A program made the translations under genes and the position numbers. From Weissella paramesenteroides ATCC 33313 (GTDB lineage Bacteria > Bacillota > Bacilli > Lactobacillales > Lactobacillaceae), in NCBI RefSeq assembly GCF_000160575.1, contig NZ_GG697130.1, forward strand, positions 1 to 64,000: DNA of 64,000 nucleotides, in the 5' to 3' direction. The notes beneath the pieces are model-generated. The model made no database searches. It saw only the letters and a program-made list of their open reading frames with translations, and was not told the DNA's origin. Shown piece after piece: positions 45,865 through 53,572 of this stretch (position 1 is its first letter; every line of letters begins with the position of its first letter).

Positions 45865-46926
45865 CTAGTTCGATAGTTTCCTTGATAGGATATGAGAATC
45901 AATAAAATAAGCTTCTCGGAATGCTTCGAGTTTATCTTGATAAGTGTCAAACCATTTCACTAAGTTGCCTAGTTTAAATTTTCCATTTGTATATTCAATT
46001 TGATTCGCCTTAAGAGCATCATTTAAAAAATGATAAAGCCATAGTTTTTGTACATCCCTTACCATTACACAACCAAATTGCTGCCAATCTTGAACAATAC
46101 ATCGTTGCAGCATTTCATCCATACTAACCGACTTGTTCTCTAAAACCATAATAATACGAACAGCAACTTGCCAATGTGGTATCTTAAGCCCACCTGGGAG
46201 TGAATATTGCGCATGGCAAATCCAAGGAATGCCAACAATATTTCTATTTTGTTTATAAAGATACTCTTGTATCTCACGGATTTTTGGCTTTGCAAGTATA
46301 ACTGACTGTTGTATCTTTAACAATTGTTGCAGCTGATTATTTACTCGGGTTTTGCGAGTTACTAAACCACCATTATCAATTTGCCACCATCCCTGATAGT
46401 AAATATTATGCTTATAATTCCAAAAAAATATTTTTAATTCAAAATTATGGATAACTGCAAATTTCGCCATCGTTGTCGCTAATATTCGCTTTTTTTGATA
46501 AGTTTCACCTAAAATCCACAATGTCTGTAAATGTAAATTTCGATAACCAGCCATCCGCTTTCGAACCTGTTCAAGCGTAATGGGAGCACACTGAAACTCA
46601 ATTGCCGTCCATTTATCGCCTCTTCTTATCATTAGGTCTGGTCGCTGCTGGATTTCACTAAGCCAAGGCTCCAGCTTCACTTCATCATATTTTTTACTAA
46701 AGTATTGAAATAGAGCTAATTTTCCTTGAAGGTGCAATGCCGATTCGCCTTCACTACTAGCATCACAGTTTGCAAGAATTTTATGTGCGTAGTGGGCTAT
46801 CTTGATTTTGCCTTTTTTTAAACAAACGGACTCACCACACCCTGGACATACATACTCATCATTTAATCTTGCCAAATTAGCATCCATATACTCTTTTGTA
46901 TGTGCATGTCGCGCAATTAACATCAT
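45865..46926 (-). CDS. coiA: Competence protein CoiA family
   Basis: The 353-residue protein matches CoiA. It has an N-terminal CPGCGESVCLKKGKIKIAHYAHK zinc-type segment (two cysteines and histidines near residues 28-50). The nuclease-like core has DLMIRRGDKWTAIEFQCAPIT near residue 95, which carries the D...E-x-Q signature of restriction-like nucleases. The C-terminus is helical. CoiA is needed for natural transformation after DNA uptake. It lies upstream of pepF and downstream of mecA and spx. Whether the host is competent cannot be judged from here. Confidence 0.9.
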   Translation of the reverse strand: MMLIARHAHTKEYMDANLARLNDEYVCPGCGESVCLKKGKIKIAHYAHKILANCDASSEGESALHLQGKLALFQYFSKKYDEVKLEPWLSEIQQRPDLMIRRGDKWTAIEFQCAPITLEQVRKRMAGYRNLHLQTLWILGETYQKKRILATTMAKFAVIHNFELKIFFWNYKHNIYYQGWWQIDNGGLVTRKTRVNNQLQQLLKIQQSVILAKPKIREIQEYLYKQNRNIVGIPWICHAQYSLPGGLKIPHWQVAVRIIMVLENKSVSMDEMLQRCIVQDWQQFGCVMVRDVQKLWLYHFLNDALKANQIEYTNGKFKLGNLVKWFDTYQDKLEAFREAYFIDSHILSRKLSN

Positions 46927-46973
46927 TCAACCTCCATAAATAGAGACGAAAACTAATGTATTTTTTACAAAAA

Positions 46974-47001
46974 AACTGAGACAGAGATTTCTGTCCCAGT
47001 T
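46974..47001 (-). terminator. Terminator after mecA
   Basis: AACTGxGACAGA pairs with TCTGTCxCAGTT, followed on the minus strand by TTTTTTTG. It lies 13 bases past the mecA stop. Confidence 0.85.
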
Positions 47002-47014
47002 CCACTGGATCATA

Positions 47015-47785
47015 TTACTTAAAGTAGCTTAATACTTGTTCAAGCGCATTATCATTAAAAACAATTTGACCGTGTTCCACCAAAACCTCAGCAGATACTT
47101 CTGAGACTTTGGCAAATTCTCTAGCAACGCCTGTCAAATCCTTAATATCATAATTATTTTGCAGGGCTTGACCATCTATACCTAAGATATAGTAAAACTT
47201 ACTGTGATACTTTACTAATTTTGTGCTGAAAGCAAAATCTTGTTTTTGCATCATTAGTGAAAATTGAATGATATTCTCAAAATCATCAAATTGCAGTACC
47301 AACTCCTGATCATTAATGTTTTCTGAAGTTAATAATCTATCGACTAAATGGTTCTGCTTATCAGATGTAGAAACATCTTTCATCTGTGATTGCTTTATAA
47401 TTGATTGGTCTGCTACGTTCTGACTATCCTTACTGTCGCTAGCAAGCAATTTATCTAATAAGTCATCAGAAACATCATCATTAGACTCACCGGCATCTCG
47501 CTTACCAAGTACGGAATTCAGCATCCCCTCCATCATTGTTTTGTCATCAATATTTTTAGAAATAAATAGTTCTAAACCATTTCGATTAGGCAATACTTGG
47601 AAGGTTACGGCTTCGTTATCTTCAAAATCACCATCAACATCGACTTCTTCTAAAATACTATAGAAGAACTCTTCAATTTCATCTTGGTTGCCCAGCAAAT
47701 CAACAATTGAAATACTACGCTCCGCTAAATCATCATTTGTGACAACAACGCGAATGGTATCATCATTTATTCGTTCCATTTCCAT
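47015..47785 (-). CDS. mecA: Adaptor protein MecA
   Basis: MecA delivers substrates such as ComK or ComX-type regulators and Spx to the ClpCP protease. The 256-residue protein has the N-terminal substrate-binding domain (MEMERINDDTIRVVVTNDDLAERSI) and a C-terminal ClpC-binding domain (about 165-256, with FSTKLVKYHSKFYYILG). The acidic linker between them is long (about residues 95-160). The start at 47785 is chosen over a GTG three codons upstream that lies in the ribosome site AAAGGGGTG. It neighbours spx and coiA, both connected with its role. Confidence 0.93.
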   Translation of the reverse strand: MEMERINDDTIRVVVTNDDLAERSISIVDLLGNQDEIEEFFYSILEEVDVDGDFEDNEAVTFQVLPNRNGLELFISKNIDDKTMMEGMLNSVLGKRDAGESNDDVSDDLLDKLLASDSKDSQNVADQSIIKQSQMKDVSTSDKQNHLVDRLLTSENINDQELVLQFDDFENIIQFSLMMQKQDFAFSTKLVKYHSKFYYILGIDGQALQNNYDIKDLTGVAREFAKVSEVSAEVLVEHGQIVFNDNALEQVLSYFK

Positions 47786-47879
47786 AATGGGCACCCCTTT
47801 CTTCTCAACTAAATATGAGAAATCGTTCTAACAATATATTATAACAAATTCTTGGTTTATTCGTCGAATACATTGTAAA

Positions 47880-47910
47880 AAAGTTGATGCCATATTAGAA
47901 CATCAACTTT
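47880..47910 (-). terminator. Terminator after spx
   Basis: AAAGTTGATG (47880-47889) pairs with CATCAACTTT (47901-47910), followed on the minus strand by TTTTTT. It lies about 30 bases past the spx stop. Confidence 0.85.
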
Positions 47911-47938
47911 AAATAACTTATTTTGACAAAAATTAATT

Positions 47939-48337
47939 CTATAAATCAACCATAGCGGTGACGCGAGCCAATTCTGCCTGACGCATTTCATGAGGTAAGA
48001 ATCGTCGAATTTCATCTTCATTATAACCGACCTGCATACGTTTTTCATCCATAATCAATGGACGCTTCAATAGTGCTGGTTGATTATGCAACAAATCAAT
48101 CAATGAACTTAACGACATATCGTCTAATTTAATGTCTAATTCTGTAAATAGTTTTGACCTTGTTGAGATAATTTCTTCGGTACCATCCTCAGTCATACGC
48201 AAAATATTTTTAATCTCTTCACGAGTTAATGGTTCTTTAAATATATTTCGTTCTTGATAAGAAATCTCATTCTCCTCGAGCCATGCACGCGCTTTTCGGC
48301 ATGATGTACAACTTGGTGATGTATATAACGTTACCAT
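47939..48337 (-). CDS. spx: Transcriptional regulator Spx
   Basis: Spx binds the alpha C-terminal domain of RNA polymerase and redirects transcription under disulfide stress. The 132-residue ArsC-like protein has the redox switch CTSC at residues 10-13 and the family segment [27 protein letters not shown] (Arg near 92 of the RNAP contact). Spx is degraded by ClpXP and in some species by MecA-ClpC. Its proximity to mecA is conserved. The ribosome site is GAGGAGG. Confidence 0.95.
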   Translation of the reverse strand: MVTLYTSPSCTSCRKARAWLEENEISYQERNIFKEPLTREEIKNILRMTEDGTEEIISTRSKLFTELDIKLDDMSLSSLIDLLHNQPALLKRPLIMDEKRMQVGYNEDEIRRFLPHEMRQAELARVTAMVDL

Positions 48338-48503
48338 AATGGGCCTCCTCTCGGCACTACAATGATACGACTATTCATACTAATGTTTCTTATAGTGTCC
48401 ATTATAACGGTATCGGCCAAAACATGTAACCCTTTTTTGTCAAATAATTGTAATAAATTAAAAAAATCTCATTTTTTAGTCAATCTCAGTTAAACTATAC
48501 GTT

Positions 48504-49616
48504 TTATATTGGTTTTTTATCTGATTCTGTTGCCATCGAAATGAGCGTCTCTTTCAGTTCTGATTCCATATCTTTCATTTGCTGTTCTGCTGCAACACGT
48601 TTGTCCCGACCTTCTTTTTGAATAATCATTGTTTCTTTGATAGTTTTAATCAATTGGTCCTGTGTGTGTTGCAATGTTTCGATATCGACAATGCCACGCT
48701 CATTTTCCTTGGCTGCTTCAATTGTATTTTGTTGTAACATATCCGCATTTGACTGCAGTAATTGATTCGTTGTATCAGACACAGCTCGTTGGGCATTTAC
48801 TGCTTTCTTTTGTTTCAACAATGTTAGGGCAATCGTAACTTGATTTTTCCACAGCGGAATCGCAGAGTTAACTGATGTTTGAATTTTTTCAGCCAGAACT
48901 TGGTTAGTTGTTTGAATCAGTCTAATTTGTGGTGCTTGTTGCAATGTCATTTGTTGCGTCAACTTTAAATCGTTCACTCGCTTTTCAAGCCGGTGCTGGA
49001 ATTGTATTAAATCTTGCACTTTTTGGGCTAATAATTGATTATCTGACTGCTGTGCCAGCTTTTGTGCAGCTGGTAATTCTCTTTTTTCAATATCTGTTAA
49101 TTTCATTTCTGCCCCAACAATGTGGACATTTAGCTGATTGAAAAAAGACATATTTTTACTGTACAAATCATCAAGCATACGGTTATCAGCCATTAATTCC
49201 GTTTGAAAATGTTGTAACTGTCCGGCAACATGATCAACTTGTGCGCCGATTTTTTGATATTTTGCCGTTAGTTCATAAATGGATTTTTGCATATTTTTAA
49301 ATATACGCGCAAAGAATCCCTGTTTAATAGGTGTTAATTCAGTTGGATTAGCCTGAGAAAGATTGAACATCAACTCTGTCAATGTGTCTCCAATTGGTCC
49401 AACATCTTGTGACTGTACCTTTTCCAGTACTTCCTGCGAAAAATCAGTTAGGTCTTTCTGGGTATCTTCACCATATGAAATAATTGAATCCAAATGTTCC
49501 ACATCAAGTTGTTGTGCAAGTTTTAAAGCTTCTGATCGATCCTTTGACGTTAACTGACCCACTCTATCGATTCTACTACTTGTCAAATCTTTTTGTGATT
49601 GTTGCTCTTCATTCAT
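48504..49616 (-). CDS. telA: Toxic anion resistance protein, TelA family
   Basis: The 370-residue, largely alpha-helical cytoplasmic protein matches the TelA/KlaA family: DFSQEVLEKVQSQDVGPIGDTLTELM near residue 60 and the DLKLTQQMTLQQAPQIRLIQ core near 220. The family is associated with tellurite, nisin and other envelope-active stress tolerance, mechanism unsettled. It starts within the last 8 bases of the xpaC gene, so the two are coupled, as in Bacillus xpaC-yceH and Listeria. Confidence 0.9.
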   Translation of the reverse strand: MNEEQQSQKDLTSSRIDRVGQLTSKDRSEALKLAQQLDVEHLDSIISYGEDTQKDLTDFSQEVLEKVQSQDVGPIGDTLTELMFNLSQANPTELTPIKQGFFARIFKNMQKSIYELTAKYQKIGAQVDHVAGQLQHFQTELMADNRMLDDLYSKNMSFFNQLNVHIVGAEMKLTDIEKRELPAAQKLAQQSDNQLLAQKVQDLIQFQHRLEKRVNDLKLTQQMTLQQAPQIRLIQTTNQVLAEKIQTSVNSAIPLWKNQVTIALTLLKQKKAVNAQRAVSDTTNQLLQSNADMLQQNTIEAAKENERGIVDIETLQHTQDQLIKTIKETMIIQKEGRDKRVAAEQQMKDMESELKETLISMATESDKKPI

Positions 49617-50385
49617 GCCTATCTCCCAATGTATCCTTTGTTGTATTCATCCGACTATTTAAATTATTCATATCCTCACTGATTACTAACCGGTAATCTT
49701 TACATATATTCATCGATAATTCTTTAATCAATTGTCGTGCCGTTTTTAACTGTTTTTTATCTTCATCACTAATAACAGAATGATTTGCAATTTCTACATA
49801 ACTCACTAACAATTGTTCTAAATTAGGTAATCTACGATATGCAAAGTCGTTCACCGTGAGCAATTGGGTTGGTTTCTCTGCTAATTTATTTAAAATAGCC
49901 TCAATATATGTGACAACTTTTGTTTCTATTGCAATTCTTCTAAGTCCCACAGTTTGCTGAAACAAAACTTTTACGTGCCATGCCGATTTCTGCATAGGCT
50001 TAAATGTTTGTTTAAAAACACGGCTATCACGTCGTGTTAAGCCACTCTTATTGATTTTTAAACGAGGATGTTGTTTTAATTGCGTGAGCTTAGCATGTGG
50101 CATGACAAATAATTCCCGTAACCCAACGACCAACATAATTAATAGTCCCTGTGATATTAATCCTAATTGTGGACTGCCCGCAACTAATAAAATAAGTACA
50201 ATTGGTAGAACCCATCGAAAGCTCTTTTTGATTGATACACCTAATACAGCAAGACTACCTATAAAAAGCCAAGCTGCTGCATTTGTATAATGACTAAAAA
50301 TGATGGCCAAAATGAATAATCCCCAAAATAATGTCCATCTTATTTTGCGAAAATATTGCTTTGGTATATGGTCCAAATCCATCAT
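49609..50385 (-). CDS. xpaC: XpaC family protein (5-bromo-4-chloroindolyl phosphate hydrolysis protein)
   Basis: The 258-residue protein has two to three membrane segments near residues 18-80 and a soluble helical C-terminal half typical of XpaC. The name comes from an old Bacillus phenotype and does not prove a phosphatase. The open frame extends to 50421, but GGAGG lies just before the ATG at 50385 (a second ATG follows at once). It overlaps telA by 8 bases, so the pair forms an operon with psiE probably upstream. Confidence 0.85.
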   Translation of the reverse strand: MMDLDHIPKQYFRKIRWTLFWGLFILAIIFSHYTNAAAWLFIGSLAVLGVSIKKSFRWVLPIVLILLVAGSPQLGLISQGLLIMLVVGLRELFVMPHAKLTQLKQHPRLKINKSGLTRRDSRVFKQTFKPMQKSAWHVKVLFQQTVGLRRIAIETKVVTYIEAILNKLAEKPTQLLTVNDFAYRRLPNLEQLLVSYVEIANHSVISDEDKKQLKTARQLIKELSMNICKDYRLVISEDMNNLNSRMNTTKDTLGDRHE

Positions 50386-50459
50386 ACTGTTCCTCCAACC
50401 TTCATTTTTTTCATTATACAATATTCAATCATTAAATTAGTAACAAAACCCCGTAATAC

Positions 50460-50930
50460 CTAATGTTCATCAGTTGCTTGTTGCAGTTGATGTTCTTCAG
50501 CAAATATCACTTCTTCTCTAGCTTCTTTTTGTTCCAAATCCGCCAAATATCGTCGTGACCAACGATAAACAATCAAAACTAAAATCATAATTGCAATAGA
50601 AATTGATTGAATCAATATTCCCATCGTGTCATCATGATAAACTAGTAAATTGCGGAGCATTGCTGTAATTCCAATATACATGAAATTTTGTAATGAAATG
50701 TGCTTTTGTAAAAAATATTCTTGTGTTAATACAACAAACTCAAAGAATAAAAACGTTTCTAAAATCAATCGCGCAATGCTATAAAAATTTTTCTGAAGGT
50801 CTGTTTGCCAAACCATTTGCACCAAAATCCACAAATCCTTGACAAAAAAACCAAACATAATTATTCCTAAGATAAGCATACCCACGCCTAAAAAAATGTT
50901 ATATCCTTTTTCAAGATGCTTATAACCCAT
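50460..50930 (-). CDS. PsiE family membrane protein
   Basis: The 156-residue protein has four membrane helices and PsiE-type motifs (ILETFLFFEFVVLTQEYF near residue 62; NFMYIGITAMLRNLLVY near 90). A charged helical tail of about 30 residues ends it. PsiE was named for phosphate-starvation induction in E. coli; its function is unknown. GGAGG precedes the ATG at 50930. It is the last host-type gene before the prophage and probably the first gene of a psiE-xpaC-telA group. Confidence 0.83.
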   Translation of the reverse strand: MGYKHLEKGYNIFLGVGMLILGIIMFGFFVKDLWILVQMVWQTDLQKNFYSIARLILETFLFFEFVVLTQEYFLQKHISLQNFMYIGITAMLRNLLVYHDDTMGILIQSISIAIMILVLIVYRWSRRYLADLEQKEAREEVIFAEEHQLQQATDEH

Positions 50931-51215
50931 ATAAGATCCTCCATTCATTTACTATCTCAATAGTACCAAACCGGCATCTGAAGTGATAGTTTTTTAAATA
51001 ACCGAACAAAAATAAAATTGTACATACCATAATACTTAATTTATGAGTGCTACAAAAATGTTACCAGTGCAAAATAAAAGCCCTAAAAATCCTAAAAATG
51101 AAGGATTCTTAGAGCTATTTTGAGTGCCGTCGACAGGCATTCACTTTCCTATTATATAGGTGTTTACGAGGTGTGTGTAGCAAACTTGTAGCAAATATCC
51201 TGTTTCAAATAATGC
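50931..51215. other. Host-prophage junction with putative attachment site and integrase-arm repeats
   Basis: This gene-free stretch separates host psiE from the phage small-RNA region. It holds a hairpin with CTAA-AATCC/GGATT-TTAG arms (51079-51110), an inverted repeat TGAGTGCC/GGCATTCA (51121-51128 and 51136-51143), and two direct repeats TGTAGCAAA (51176-51184 and 51187-51195) spaced by exactly 11 bases, one helical turn. Such repeats are typical of integrase arm sites beside an att core. No tRNA end is present. The core itself cannot be fixed without the other prophage end. Confidence 0.45.
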
Positions 51216-51259
51216 AAAAAGTCTCACCAGATAGAGTGACAGCTCTAACCAGTGGGGAT
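51216..51259 (-). terminator. Minus-strand terminator closing the phage small-RNA region
   Basis: CACTGG pairs with CTGGTG (two G-U pairs) and TAGAG with CTCTA, followed on the minus strand by TTTTT. Its arm sequence resembles the terminators of the two tandem units upstream. Confidence 0.7.
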
Positions 51260-51422
51260 TTTTAAAATGTTCTATCCTAGTTACAAATAACCAATAAGAT
51301 GAGATAAATCATGTAGTACGTAAATCAACAAACTTTGTAGGAATAAGTAGGATAACTAGTAGACGGTTATATCCACCAAATATCTACACAATTATTTTAA
51401 TACAATATTTTAAACAACCTAC
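51260..51422 (-). other. Possible third, diverged small-RNA unit
   Basis: This 160-base stretch lies between two minus-strand terminators and has no ORF with a ribosome site. Its terminator arms resemble those of the neighbouring units, but the body has no clear similarity and the promoter (TTGTTT with a weak -10) is poor. It could be a decayed or distant third unit. Confidence 0.25.
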
Positions 51423-51569
51423 AAAAAAACCACCAGTCGCATAATCTGGTGGTTTGAACCATGACAAATAGCAAATACAAAATGGTAAGATATCACAGTT
51501 TTAATAGTTATGTGACTCGATCAACACATAACTACTTGTAGAGCAGCTGGAAGAGATACTAAGCCCTAC
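51423..51569 (-). ncRNA. Predicted phage small RNA, unit A (distal copy of a tandem pair)
   Basis: On the minus strand an extended -10 (TGTTATGAT; -10 at 51576-51581) is followed by about 147 bases ending in a perfect terminator (51428-51454, stem AACCACCAG/CTGGTGGTT, then T7). Two hairpins are predicted: GTAGGGC/GCTCTAC and TAGTTATGTG/CACATAACTA with loop TTGATCGAGT. A largely unpaired segment of about 45 bases then leads to the terminator. Unit B repeats this design with substitutions that keep pairing. No protein similarity is visible. The function is unknown. Confidence 0.6.
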
Positions 51570-51591
51570 ATGATAATCATAACACATAGCA

Positions 51592-51747
51592 AAAAAGCCC
51601 ACCAGTCGCAATGACCAGTGGGCTGAACCATGAAAGGAGCAAATACAAAATGGTAAGATATCACGGTTTTAATAGTTACGTGACTCGATCAACACATAAC
51701 TAATGTAGAGCAGCTGGAGAATAGCTTCGATAGATATCATGCTCTAC
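51592..51747 (-). ncRNA. Predicted phage small RNA, unit B (proximal copy of a tandem pair)
   Basis: A perfect extended -10 TGTTATAAT (minus strand; -10 at 51754-51759) directly follows the endolysin terminator. About 156 bases later a terminator (51597-51623, then T6) ends the unit. The hairpins are GTAGAGC/GCTCTAC and TAGTTATGTG/CACGTAACTA with the same TTGATCGAGT loop as unit A. The single-stranded part contains CTCCTTTC, which can pair with GAAAGGAG ribosome sites, for example those of the tape measure and Dit genes. The RNA call rests on architecture, not on a known family. Confidence 0.6.
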
Positions 51748-51768
51748 GTAGGAATTATAACACACAAC

Positions 51769-51810
51769 AAAAAGCCCACCAAACTATTCAATCGAATAAC
51801 CTAGTGGGCT
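51769..51810 (-). terminator. Terminator after the endolysin gene
   Basis: AGCCCAC/GTGGGCT arms with an inner ATTC/GAAT pairing are followed on the minus strand by TTTTTG. It lies 31 bases past the endolysin stop and closes the late lysis transcript. Confidence 0.85.
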
Positions 51811-51841
51811 TAATTTTGCGACCGACATTAATGTCGGTCCC

Positions 51842-52945
51842 TTATTTAGTTAATAACGAATTGGCATTGTACCAGATGTTGCCATAAACACCTTCAACGA
51901 TACCAGCACCATTTGAGGCGTTATCGTATCGATCAATTGTACCATAGCTGTAACCAGTTTTGAACTTAACTGTATCGCCAACACGAGTTGCTGCATAGTT
52001 ACCACGAGTGATGTTATCTAGCATAGCTAGTGGAATACCATTGGCCGTCCACGAGGCGTCTTTACCGCCAGCAAGGTCGTAATTGATAGCCTGCCACATA
52101 CCATTGACATAAGCAATCTTGTCCACACGGAAGCTCTTGTAAGCCGTGAAACGATTACCCGCATTCTTAAACTGCTTGATGGCTAATGTGTCTGGCTTGT
52201 TCACCACTGGCTTACTTGGCGTGATATTTGGCACCACAGCGTTCTTATCAGTGCCAGCTGTAAAGAAGTTGTCGTACAGAATTGAAGCGTCAAAACGTCC
52301 CAATGAGCTGGCGAAGGTTTGGTTTGACGTCCATTGCCAAGCGTGCTCAGTTGAATAAAGCTTCATAGCCGATGTGGGTACGTATGGGTATTGCGCCAAC
52401 CACGCCTTTTCCCCAGCAGGACTGACACTTGATGAGTAACCACCAGTGTAAGTGGTTGAGCGGTAACCATACGCCCGCACACGGTTTTCAAACGCTGTTG
52501 CAACTGGTTGCATACGTGAGCCCATTGACAATTGGTATGAGTTCTCAATATCAACTGCCAAGACAGCACCAACAGGTAAGCCGTCAGCCTTTGCCATACG
52601 AACCGCATAATCAGCTTCAGCAATCGCCCCAGCAACTGTCGTTGATGACAGGAAATGGTACCCGTTGATGTAAACACCAGCAGCCTTAGCGGCTGCAATG
52701 TTTCCTGGTGCGGTGTAATCATGGAAAGTCGTTCCTTCTGAAATCTTGGTGGTGATTGCCTTAACACCGTAATTGTTGCGCATATACACGAACTCTGGCG
52801 CTGTCATTTGGCCGTTATGATTAGACGTATCGACCATATCCACACGAGGTGTGTCAGCATGGACAGTATCAGATGATACATAGCCAACACCTGCGAATGC
52901 TAAAAAAGCACCTGTCACAACAAGTGCTTGCTTTAATTTATTCAT
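51842..52945 (-). CDS. Phage endolysin: GH25 muramidase with signal peptide and C-terminal SH3b-like wall-binding domain
   Basis: The 367-residue lysin starts with a Sec signal peptide (basic MNKLK, hydrophobic core, cleavage near VHA-DT at residue 31). A GH25 lysozyme domain follows (about 34-225), with the catalytic-type acidic residues in VDMVDTSNHNG and AVLAVDIENSY and the substrate segment YHFLSS. After a short linker a C-terminal SH3-like repeat region (about 255-367) should bind the wall. Exported lysins of this kind are known from phages of Oenococcus and Lactobacillus. It is last in the lysis module, 10 bases after the holin gene. Confidence 0.92.
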   Translation of the reverse strand: MNKLKQALVVTGAFLAFAGVGYVSSDTVHADTPRVDMVDTSNHNGQMTAPEFVYMRNNYGVKAITTKISEGTTFHDYTAPGNIAAAKAAGVYINGYHFLSSTTVAGAIAEADYAVRMAKADGLPVGAVLAVDIENSYQLSMGSRMQPVATAFENRVRAYGYRSTTYTGGYSSSVSPAGEKAWLAQYPYVPTSAMKLYSTEHAWQWTSNQTFASSLGRFDASILYDNFFTAGTDKNAVVPNITPSKPVVNKPDTLAIKQFKNAGNRFTAYKSFRVDKIAYVNGMWQAINYDLAGGKDASWTANGIPLAMLDNITRGNYAATRVGDTVKFKTGYSYGTIDRYDNASNGAGIVEGVYGNIWYNANSLLTK

Positions 52946-52955
52946 AACATCTCCT

Positions 52956-53252
52956 TTATTTTAATTGGTCAGTCGTATCAGGTACTTGAGTGACCTTAGC
53001 TGGCGATTCTATTTGCGATTTAGCTGGTGTCTCAACAACACCACCACCTGATACAACACCGAGAATTCCTAGAATAGTCAGCATGGTGTTAACAACAGCA
53101 ACAATAGCGTTCCAGTCACCCGTAAATTTAATCCCAAAAGCCGCAAATAATTGCTGAATTAGGACAATCAATAAAGAAAGCAGACCAGCAATCATCTTTC
53201 CAGAGTAACTACCGTCTGCATTCTTAAGCGAATTATTTATTTTTTTAATCAT
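52956..53252 (-). CDS. Phage holin (phi-LC3 type)
   Basis: The 98-residue protein has two membrane helices (about 18-38 and 48-68) joined by a short turn with GDWNAI, then a polar charged tail, as in class II holins of the phi-LC3 family. It starts INNSLKNADGSYSGKMIAGLLSLL. It would set lysis timing and permeabilise or depolarise the membrane; with a Sec-exported lysin, depolarisation activates the enzyme. Its start overlaps the upstream gene by 8 bases and has AAGGAGG. Confidence 0.85.
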   Translation of the reverse strand: MIKKINNSLKNADGSYSGKMIAGLLSLLIVLIQQLFAAFGIKFTGDWNAIVAVVNTMLTILGILGVVSGGGVVETPAKSQIESPAKVTQVPDTTDQLK

Positions 53253-53526
53253 TGTGTTTGAAAACCTCCTTAGAAAGGTTGATTAGTTTTTCATCATGAC
53301 GTTCCAAGATACGATCATGACCATCTAAGCGTTTATCGATGGCATTAATACGAATTTCTTGCTTATCAAACGTCTTGTTCAGCCTATCCAGACTGTCAAT
53401 TAAACTATCCATGCGACTAGATATGGGATATAGCGAACCTTTGATTGCTGTTTTAAATATGAACCCTACAGCAGTTGATACACCACCGATAATACCAACA
53501 ATTGCTGCAATATCTGCCCAATGCAA
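53245..53526 (-). CDS. Small phage protein with N-terminal membrane helix and coiled coil (lysis-module associated)
   Basis: The 93-residue product has one glycine-rich membrane helix (about residues 6-27) and then a heptad-patterned coil (LIDSLDRLNKTFDKQEIRIN, then HDRILERHDEKLINL). The layout resembles an XhlA-like partner of holin turned round. The called start is TTG at 53526, but the strong AAAGAGGTGAT ribosome site is 15 bases away. An in-frame ATT at 53538 sits at ideal distance, so translation may begin at a rare ATT. Its end overlaps the holin start by 8 bases. Confidence 0.7.
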   Translation of the reverse strand: MHWADIAAIVGIIGGVSTAVGFIFKTAIKGSLYPISSRMDSLIDSLDRLNKTFDKQEIRINAIDKRLDGHDRILERHDEKLINLSKEVFKHND

Positions 53527-53572
53527 ATTAACAAAAATATGATCACCTCTTTTCGACTAACTTATTGCCTGA

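Noticed and set aside
51129-51141. TCGACAGGCAT similar to the 5' end of tmRNA
   Set aside because: The flanking acceptor stem, tag ORF and pseudoknots are absent; the match is too short to mean anything.
51481-51540. Short plus-strand ORFs in both tandem units encoding peptides that start MVRYHSFNSYVTR or MVRYHGFNSYVTR
   Set aside because: Only unit B has a GGAG before the ATG. The two frames end differently, and the substitutions fit conservation of minus-strand hairpins better than of a peptide. No plus-strand promoter was seen. A small peptide is not fully excluded.
51428-51810. CRISPR-like repeat array in the phage intergenic region
   Set aside because: The repeated blocks are about 80 bases long with only two copies plus terminators. 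There are no 20-40 base repeats with regular spacers.
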